NCBI GenBank assembly: GCA_002412425.1
Contig: DHVB01000023.1
Coordinates: 1-19,284 of the forward strand
DNA from: Bacteroidales bacterium UBA5219
Lineage (GTDB): Bacteria > Bacteroidota > Bacteroidia > Bacteroidales > ML635J-15
Length of the DNA stretch: 19,284 nt
Reading direction: 5' to 3'
Below the pieces are notes generated by a model. The model worked only from the letters and a program-made list of their open reading frames with translations, ran no database searches and was not told the DNA's origin. Positions within the stretch are counted from its first letter, which is position 1, and every line of letters begins with the position of its first letter. The position numbers and the translations under genes were made by a program. Shown here piece after piece: positions 14,075 through 19,284 of this stretch.

Positions 14075-15317
14075 ATTCGGAGGTGCTTCTATTAAAGATT
14101 CACAAGCATTAAATAATATTGTTGAAACAATACTTTCAAAAGAAAAAGACTTGTGGATAGTTGTATCAGCTATTGGTAAAACTACCAATTCACTCGAAAA
14201 ATTGTTAAATTCATGGTTTAATTATGAAATAGATAAATTTTCAAATTTAGAAGCTGTTATTAATTTTCACAAAAAATATATTAGTGAAAGTTTTAAGGAA
14301 AATTCTGAAAATATCGAAAGACTAATAGAACCAATTTATATTTCATTAGAAAAAATAATATCTCAAAAGCCAGAAAAAGATTATGATATTTTATATGACG
14401 AAATAGTTAGTTATGGCGAATTGATGAGTTCACTAATTTTTAGCGAATATTTAAAAATAAAAGGAATTGATAATACATTACTTGATGCAAGAGAATTAAT
14501 TATTACAGATTCAAATTATCGTGATGCTAAAGTAAGCTGGTTAGAATCTCAAAAAAAGATAAATGAAATAGATAAAAAATCAAGCAAAATATTTGTTACT
14601 CAAGGCTTTATAGGTGCTGATGTAAATAATATGACCACTACATTAGGTCGCGAAGGTTCTGATTATACTGCTTCTGCTTTAGCTTATTTATTAGATGCCG
14701 AAAGTGTAACTATTTGGAAAGACGTACCAGGCATTATGAATGCAGACCCAAGTTATTTTGATTTTGCCGAAAAACTTAAAGAACTATCATATAATGAAGC
14801 TATTGAACTTGCATTTTACGGTGCTAAAGTTATTCACCCAAAAACTATAAAACCCATCGAAAATAAAAACATACCACTATATGTTAAGTCTTTTGTAAAT
14901 CCCGAAAATGAAGGAACTGTCATAAAGAAACTTAATTATAAATTAAACCTGATACCTGTTTTTATCTTGAAGCAAAATCAAATTTTAATATCAATTTCGC
15001 CTAAAGACTTTTCGTTTATTGTTGAAGAAAATATGAGTAAAATTTTTGGTTTGTTTGCAAAATATAAAACTAAATTAAATATTTCTCAAAACTCGGCAGT
15101 GAGCTTTTCTGCTTCTATTGATGATAATAATCGAAATTTAAAAAAACTAATAAAAAAATTACAAGACGAATTTTTTGTGAAATATAATTCAGGACTTGAA
15201 CTAATTACAATAAGATATTATACCGAAGAATCGATAGATAAGATGCTGAAAGGTAGAAAAATTTTAATGGAACAAAGAAGTAGAAAAACAGCAAGGTTTT
15301 TAGTGAAAATGGTTTAG
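14061..15317 (+). CDS. Aspartate kinase (monofunctional)
   Basis: A 418-aa cytoplasmic enzyme that phosphorylates L-aspartate, the first step to lysine, threonine, methionine and diaminopimelate. Kinase motifs: KFGGAS (5-10), SAIGKTT (36-42), SYGE (117-120), TTLGREGSDYTA (193-204), WKDVPGIMNADP (219-230) and GAKVIHPKT (254-262). The C-terminal ~125 residues (from ~295) should be the paired ACT regulatory region; they are too divergent to tell which end product inhibits it. No homoserine dehydrogenase domain is fused. The ATG lies inside the preceding gene (14-nt overlap), and mntP begins 24 nt after the stop. It could be named lysC, but the isozyme type cannot be set from sequence, so no symbol is given. 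Confidence 0.92.
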   Translation: MKIYKFGGASIKDSQALNNIVETILSKEKDLWIVVSAIGKTTNSLEKLLNSWFNYEIDKFSNLEAVINFHKKYISESFKENSENIERLIEPIYISLEKIISQKPEKDYDILYDEIVSYGELMSSLIFSEYLKIKGIDNTLLDARELIITDSNYRDAKVSWLESQKKINEIDKKSSKIFVTQGFIGADVNNMTTTLGREGSDYTASALAYLLDAESVTIWKDVPGIMNADPSYFDFAEKLKELSYNEAIELAFYGAKVIHPKTIKPIENKNIPLYVKSFVNPENEGTVIKKLNYKLNLIPVFILKQNQILISISPKDFSFIVEENMSKIFGLFAKYKTKLNISQNSAVSFSASIDDNNRNLKKLIKKLQDEFFVKYNSGLELITIRYYTEESIDKMLKGRKILMEQRSRKTARFLVKMV

Positions 15318-15341
15318 TTAACATATTTTTATTTTATAAAA

Positions 15342-15911
15342 ATGGAAATAATTTCGATTTTGCTAATATCTGTAGGACTTTCAATGGATAGCCTTGCGAT
15401 TTCAATAGCGACAGCTTGTTCATGCGAAAATAAAACAAAATTCACCAATTTAAGATTTGCACTTATTTTAGCATTTGTTCAAGCAATTTGTATTGTCGTA
15501 GGTTGGCTTGCTGGTTCAAGTTTAACAAAAATGTTTCAGCAATATGACCACTGGATTGCTTTTGCATTGTTAACAATTATTGGCGGAAAAATGTTGATTG
15601 ATGGAATAAGAAAAAGAGACAACACAGCTGAAATAAATATGAATAATTTTTTTGTAGTTGTTGGACTTGGCATAGCCACAAGTATTGATGCTGTTGTAGT
15701 AGGGGTGAGTTTGCCTTTTGCGGGAATTAATATTTGGCTGACAGCACTTATAGTTTTTTTTACTACTTTTACCTTATCATATTTAGGACTAATAAGTGGC
15801 AATTTTTTACGAAAAAAGTTCAAGAGATTGCCAGTAGAAATAATAGGTGGACTTTTTTTAATAGGAATTGGGATAAAAGTATTATTAGAACACTTAATAA
15901 ATGGATGTTAA
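15342..15911 (+). CDS. mntP: Manganese efflux pump MntP
   Basis: A 189-aa inner-membrane protein with six hydrophobic helices (about 3-23, 36-58, 70-88, 103-121, 128-150 and 168-187), the normal MntP/YebN architecture. The two conserved acidic membrane motifs are present: GLSMDSLAISIA with D16 and GLGIATSIDAVVVG with D116, which in E. coli MntP are needed for Mn2+ export. A short cytoplasmic loop (RKRDNTAE) separates the two halves. No yybP-ykoY-type Mn riboswitch lies in the 24-nt space before it, so expression probably follows the operon. The serine dehydratase gene begins 29 nt later. Confidence 0.9.
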   Translation: MEIISILLISVGLSMDSLAISIATACSCENKTKFTNLRFALILAFVQAICIVVGWLAGSSLTKMFQQYDHWIAFALLTIIGGKMLIDGIRKRDNTAEINMNNFFVVVGLGIATSIDAVVVGVSLPFAGINIWLTALIVFFTTFTLSYLGLISGNFLRKKFKRLPVEIIGGLFLIGIGIKVLLEHLINGC

Positions 15912-15940
15912 TAAAAATATAAATATAAAAAATTGAAAAT

Positions 15941-18130
15941 ATGGAAAAACAAATGCAAAAAGATAAAAATTTAAGATATACAACGTTTTTAAAATCTTGC
16001 TTACCACCAATTTTCTTTGAAATTATGGACGAAGACGATTTTGTTACGCATTATAAATTAATAAAACGAACAATAGCTCCAGAAGGCAAGGACAAATTGT
16101 TCCATATGAAAGGCGATATCGAAGAGTTTTATTCTCATAGTTTTTGTTATGATACATTAAAAGCGACTTTATTAAAAGAAGCTGCTGAAGTTGTCGAAAA
16201 TATTGCTATTTATAGAATTTTTCCTAATCAGAAAGAAGATTTTATTTTGCTATCAGCTTATAGAAGTCTTGAATCTTCGGTAAGACTAGAAGAATTTGAA
16301 CTACCTTCAGAAGAAAAAATTAGACAAAGTTTTTATGATGAAAAAGGAAAACGAATAAAAGACATTGAAGTTCATTTAGAAGATGATGCAAGAAAAGTTG
16401 TAGTTCAATGTATGAATATTGCTTTTAATACTTTATTGTCAAATCTATTTGAAAGCATAGAAAAACAAGCCATTAAATATAGTTTTCTTTCTATAATTCA
16501 ACTTACAAAACCTTTAAATAGGAATAACAAATATTATAAAGTAGAAATTCATCTTGATGAACAAATTTCAGAAGAAGATTTTCATTCCTTACAAGAAGAT
16601 TTTGAAAGATACATTCAAACTTGGATGCAGGCTTTAAGTATTTTCGATATGATTGGACCTGCAATGGTTGGACCATCAAGTTCGCATACTGCCGGAGCAA
16701 ATAGAATTGGACAAATAAGTAGAAATATAATTTTAGCAATTATTGAAAGAGGCGAAGTGATTAAAGATGTTGAACTTAAATTTTATTCTTCGTTTCGCGA
16801 TACAGGAGTTGGACATAGAACGCCTAATGCTTTAGCAGGTGGTTTATATGGTTTTGCTACCGACCACCCCGAAATGATTGAGCATGGCGACCCAATATTT
16901 TTAAAAGAAAATGGAATAAAATTTGGCGAACAAACCGCTAAGTTTAAAGGCTTTGTTAAAGCAACCCCATCAGAAGATTTAAAATACTTATCTCAACGAA
17001 ATAATAATATAGCAGAAGTTATTTTCTCAACAGATAAAGATACTTACTCAATTGTCGGCTTTTCAATTGGTGCAGGAAATGTGGAAATTAGATTTTTTAA
17101 TGACCACGAACTTCAAACTCCTATTGATGGAAAATCAGATTTAAGATTAATAGATAATGATATTGTAAGTTCAAAAGACGAAAATTATCCAATAATTCGT
17201 AAAATTTACAATGAACAAACCGAAAGCGAAAAACCAAGACTTGAGTTTAATACTTTTGAAGAATTAGAAGAATACTTAGAAAGAACAGGAAAAAATATTA
17301 TTGATGTTATTTGCGAAACTGAATTTGCCTTGCAAGGAATGAAAAGAGAAGATGTTTATTCCAAAATGCAAGAATATTGGGAAATTATGAAAGATTCTGT
17401 TTATTCAGGAATTTCGACATCAGAACAATCTTTGCTAAAACTAAGTGGTGGTGATTCTAAAAAAATAGTTTCTTATTTGCCTCAATCAAAATTGTTTAAT
17501 AATGTTTATGGCAGGGCAGCAGCTTATGCTACAGCAGTAAATGAGATAAATGCAAAAAGTGGTGTTATCATAGCTTGTCCAACAGCAGGAAGTTGTGGGA
17601 TTTTACCTGGTGTTTTAACAGCTTGGATGGAAGACAATCCTAATTCGGAAAAGAAAATTCTAGAGTCTTTGATGGTAGCAGGCTTTTTTGGAATGATATT
17701 ATTTACAGACGTTTCTACAGCAGGAGCCGATTATGGTTGCCAAGCCGAAGTGGGAGCAGCAGCAGCAATGGCGGCTTCGGCAATAGCATATTTGGAAAAT
17801 GGAAACCATGCACAACTTATTCAGGCTTTTACAATTGCAATAAAAAATTGCTTAGGATTAATTTGCGACCCAGTTGCAGGTTTAGTAGAAGTGCCTTGTG
17901 TAAAAAGAAATGGAATTTATTCATCTTTAGCACTTTCAGCAGCAATGATGGCTTTAAGTGGAGTTCAATCTTTTATCTCACCAGACGAAGTTATGTTAAC
18001 AATGAGAGAAGTGGGAGAAAGACTGCACATAGACTATAAAGAAACTGGAAGAGGTGGCTTAGCAAGAACTAGGGACGGAAAAGAAGTGGATAAAAGATTT
18101 GCTCAAGAAGTAAAAAAATTCTTCGGGTAA
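15941..18130 (+). CDS. Iron-sulfur L-serine ammonia-lyase, fused beta-alpha, with N-terminal extension
   Basis: A 729-aa cytoplasmic enzyme converting L-serine to pyruvate and ammonia. Residues ~232-400 are the beta domain, which usually opens a type 2 enzyme: FDMIGPAMVGPSSSHTAGANRIGQ, with the SSSHTAG substrate/anion loop at 246-252. Residues ~490-725 are the alpha (catalytic) domain: CPTAGSCGILPG (546-557), GADYGCQAEVGAA (595-607), CDPVAGLVEVPC (642-653). The expected [4Fe-4S] ligands are C600, C642 and C653. Type 2 fused enzymes are ~455 aa; here ~231 extra N-terminal residues and a ~70-residue acidic linker (~400-470) bring it to 729. The extension has no signal peptide and I do not recognise it. 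The protein ends KKFFG, without the C-terminal Cys seen in the Legionella enzyme. It is last in an apparent four-gene operon. Confidence 0.9.
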   Translation: MEKQMQKDKNLRYTTFLKSCLPPIFFEIMDEDDFVTHYKLIKRTIAPEGKDKLFHMKGDIEEFYSHSFCYDTLKATLLKEAAEVVENIAIYRIFPNQKEDFILLSAYRSLESSVRLEEFELPSEEKIRQSFYDEKGKRIKDIEVHLEDDARKVVVQCMNIAFNTLLSNLFESIEKQAIKYSFLSIIQLTKPLNRNNKYYKVEIHLDEQISEEDFHSLQEDFERYIQTWMQALSIFDMIGPAMVGPSSSHTAGANRIGQISRNIILAIIERGEVIKDVELKFYSSFRDTGVGHRTPNALAGGLYGFATDHPEMIEHGDPIFLKENGIKFGEQTAKFKGFVKATPSEDLKYLSQRNNNIAEVIFSTDKDTYSIVGFSIGAGNVEIRFFNDHELQTPIDGKSDLRLIDNDIVSSKDENYPIIRKIYNEQTESEKPRLEFNTFEELEEYLERTGKNIIDVICETEFALQGMKREDVYSKMQEYWEIMKDSVYSGISTSEQSLLKLSGGDSKKIVSYLPQSKLFNNVYGRAAAYATAVNEINAKSGVIIACPTAGSCGILPGVLTAWMEDNPNSEKKILESLMVAGFFGMILFTDVSTAGADYGCQAEVGAAAAMAASAIAYLENGNHAQLIQAFTIAIKNCLGLICDPVAGLVEVPCVKRNGIYSSLALSAAMMALSGVQSFISPDEVMLTMREVGERLHIDYKETGRGGLARTRDGKEVDKRFAQEVKKFFG

Positions 18131-18141
18131 AAACTAATTGT

Positions 18142-18235
18142 TCATAACAAAATTAAGACCTCATGCAACGTTTTAGCAACATAAACTGTCTTATAAGTAT
18201 GAAATGTAAAGTTTTTTTTAATTTGTTTGTTATGA
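18142..18235 (+). repeat. Inverted repeat spanning the leader and start codon of the GLUG-type gene
   Basis: TCATAACAAAATTAA (18142-18156) is complementary to TTAATTTGTTTGTTATGA (18218-18235), 15 pairs with a 3-nt bulge, separated by ~61 nt. The 3' arm contains the ATG at 18232. In RNA the helix would occlude the start codon; AT-rich composition makes chance plausible. Confidence 0.45.
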
Positions 18236-19284
18236 GAAAGCCAATATTAGTATTTACAATAATTTTGTTTTCACATTTTTCATTTTCGCAAGAGCACCCA
18301 TGGCAAGGCGAAGGTACAGAAGAAAACCCATTTAAAATTTTTACTGTTGATGACTTGAATGCTATTAGAGAACAAGAAGATAATCCTTTATATAGTGCCT
18401 TGGGACCTTTTGGTTATAATGTACCATATACTAATATTCATTTTGAGTTAATGAATAATATTGAGGATAGCCTGACTCAAAAATTATGCAGTAAGTTTGG
18501 TGGACATTTTCATGGAAAAGGACATTTTATAAGTTTAAATTTTAATAATTCTGATTATTATTTAAATAATCTAATTGGTGAGGTAATAGGTGGCACAATA
18601 GATTCTTTGCGTTTAGAAGGGAATATGTTTAATTCTATGGGAATATTTGGAGCCGCAGATGTGGGAGAAATTGATAATCTTATATGTAATGTAAATTTTA
18701 CACCATTTGTTAATGAACTTAATGCTAAATTGTATGTGTTCAGTGCTGGAAGTAGTGCAGATGGAGTAATATTTAAAAATTGTATAAATTATTCAAATAT
18801 AAATATGCCTGCCAAAAAATATATACATTGCGGACTTTTTTGGGGCTTTGCAGGAAATCTTGAAGGCATGATAAATTATGGAGATTTTAATGTTGAAACA
18901 ACAGAAGAAAGCATAGTTGAAGCTCATGTTTTTTTTGACATTTCAGCATCAAATTTTGTTAAAAATTGTATTAATTATGGGAATGTAACTATAAATGGAA
19001 TGCCTAATACTGCTAGTGTTTCATTATTCGCTAATATCAATAGTAATTTCTATTTTGATGATAACCAAATTATCAACTGTTTAAATACTGGTAATGTTTA
19101 TGCAAAAAAAGTAGATTATCTAGGGGTTTTTGCAAATTGGAATGGTAGTAATATTTTCAATTGTGTAAATACAGGTAGAGTTATTGGCGATAAAATTGCA
19201 GGTGGGATAGTCGCAAAAAATGATGTTTCTGGCTTAGTTGAAAATTGTCTTAATGCTGGCTATGTTCAAGGCGATAGCATTGTA
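18232..19284 (+). CDS. Exported GLUG-type repeat protein (partial, runs off the window)
   Basis: A frame open from ATG 18232 to the window end: 351 codons with no stop. Residues 1-20 are a signal peptide (MRKPILVFTIILFSHFSFSQ). Next comes WQGEGTEENPFKIFTVDDLNAIRE, the segment that typically opens secreted GLUG-motif proteins. From ~180 on, the sequence shows an irregular repeat with the core N-C-[ILV]-N-x-[GS]-x-[IV]: NCINYSNI (183), NCINYGNV (245), NCLNTGNV (282), NCVNTGRV (310), NCLNAGYV (338), plus MINYGDF at 213. Such repeats build a beta-helix-like surface protein, often ending in a T9SS tail, which here would lie outside the window. An in-frame ATG at 18199 would add 11 residues before the signal; 18232 gives a cleaner one. 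Function is unknown (adhesin or surface-layer-like is a guess). Confidence 0.82.
   Translation, partial: MRKPILVFTIILFSHFSFSQEHPWQGEGTEENPFKIFTVDDLNAIREQEDNPLYSALGPFGYNVPYTNIHFELMNNIEDSLTQKLCSKFGGHFHGKGHFISLNFNNSDYYLNNLIGEVIGGTIDSLRLEGNMFNSMGIFGAADVGEIDNLICNVNFTPFVNELNAKLYVFSAGSSADGVIFKNCINYSNINMPAKKYIHCGLFWGFAGNLEGMINYGDFNVETTEESIVEAHVFFDISASNFVKNCINYGNVTINGMPNTASVSLFANINSNFYFDDNQIINCLNTGNVYAKKVDYLGVFANWNGSNIFNCVNTGRVIGDKIAGGIVAKNDVSGLVENCLNAGYVQGDSIV

Noticed and set aside
15318..15341. yybP-ykoY manganese riboswitch before mntP
   Set aside because: Only 24 AT-rich nt separate mntP from the aspartate kinase gene, far too short for that RNA.
15734..18039. Overlapping out-of-frame ORFs inside mntP and the serine dehydratase (for example 15734-15922 and 17737-18039)
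   Set aside because: They are shadows of strong genes in another frame, with Ser/Lys/Phe-rich compositions produced by the AT-rich codons of the true frames.
15941..18130. Fusion or assembly artefact explaining the long serine dehydratase
   Set aside because: The frame is continuous with no stop, base composition is even, and the domain order beta then alpha is normal; the extension looks genuine.

Overview
The window looks like chromosomal DNA of a low-GC member of the Bacteroidota, probably an anaerobic, Bacteroidales-like organism. The evidence is a PorQ-type type IX secretion (T9SS) protein, two proteins with C-terminal T9SS sorting domains, A/T-rich start regions without clear Shine-Dalgarno sequences, several matches to the Bacteroidota -7 box TAnnTTTG, and an anaerobe's enzyme set: an FprA-type flavodiiron protein and an iron-sulfur L-serine dehydratase. 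No phage, transposase or CRISPR genes are visible.

Layout. (1) At 80-1258 (+) there is a flavodiiron protein gene. (2) At 1259-1690 lies a gene-free, locally GC-rich stretch with a cluster of small perfect or near-perfect hairpins, bounded by a 32-bp direct repeat. (3) From 8384 down to 1691 (-) runs a tightly spaced envelope/secretion gene set, read in the order cyclophilin-like lipoprotein, M16 metalloprotease, secreted endonuclease/exonuclease/phosphatase with a T9SS tail, CxxCxxCC (YkgJ-type) protein, PorQ. (4) At 8460-10022 (+) a small lipoprotein precedes a T9SS-sorted protein, followed 6 nt later by tRNA-Ala(GGC) and then a 47-residue two-helix membrane microprotein. (5) tRNA-Glu(TTC) and yebC lie on the minus strand (10397-11347). 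(6) metK (11563-12828, +) is preceded by a SAM-II riboswitch and followed by a terminator. (7) An apparent four-gene operon (12920-18130, +) encodes an AI-2E-family permease, aspartate kinase, an MntP-type manganese exporter and a fused L-serine dehydratase with a long N-terminal extension. (8) The start of a large secreted repeat protein of GLUG type runs off the window end.

How the parts fit. The minus-strand set puts a T9SS component together with likely T9SS cargo and envelope folding or proteolysis factors. The plus-strand half is mostly amino-acid and one-carbon metabolism: SAM synthesis under its own product's control, aspartate-family entry and serine catabolism. The most informative non-coding signals are the SAM-II riboswitch, with an 11-bp pairing that would compete with its pseudoknot, and the hairpin cluster at 1409-1653. 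I see no complete undescribed defence or mobile system. The best candidates for new biology are the hairpin array, the riboswitch's switching partner, the ~230-residue N-terminal domain on the serine dehydratase, and the 47-aa microprotein.
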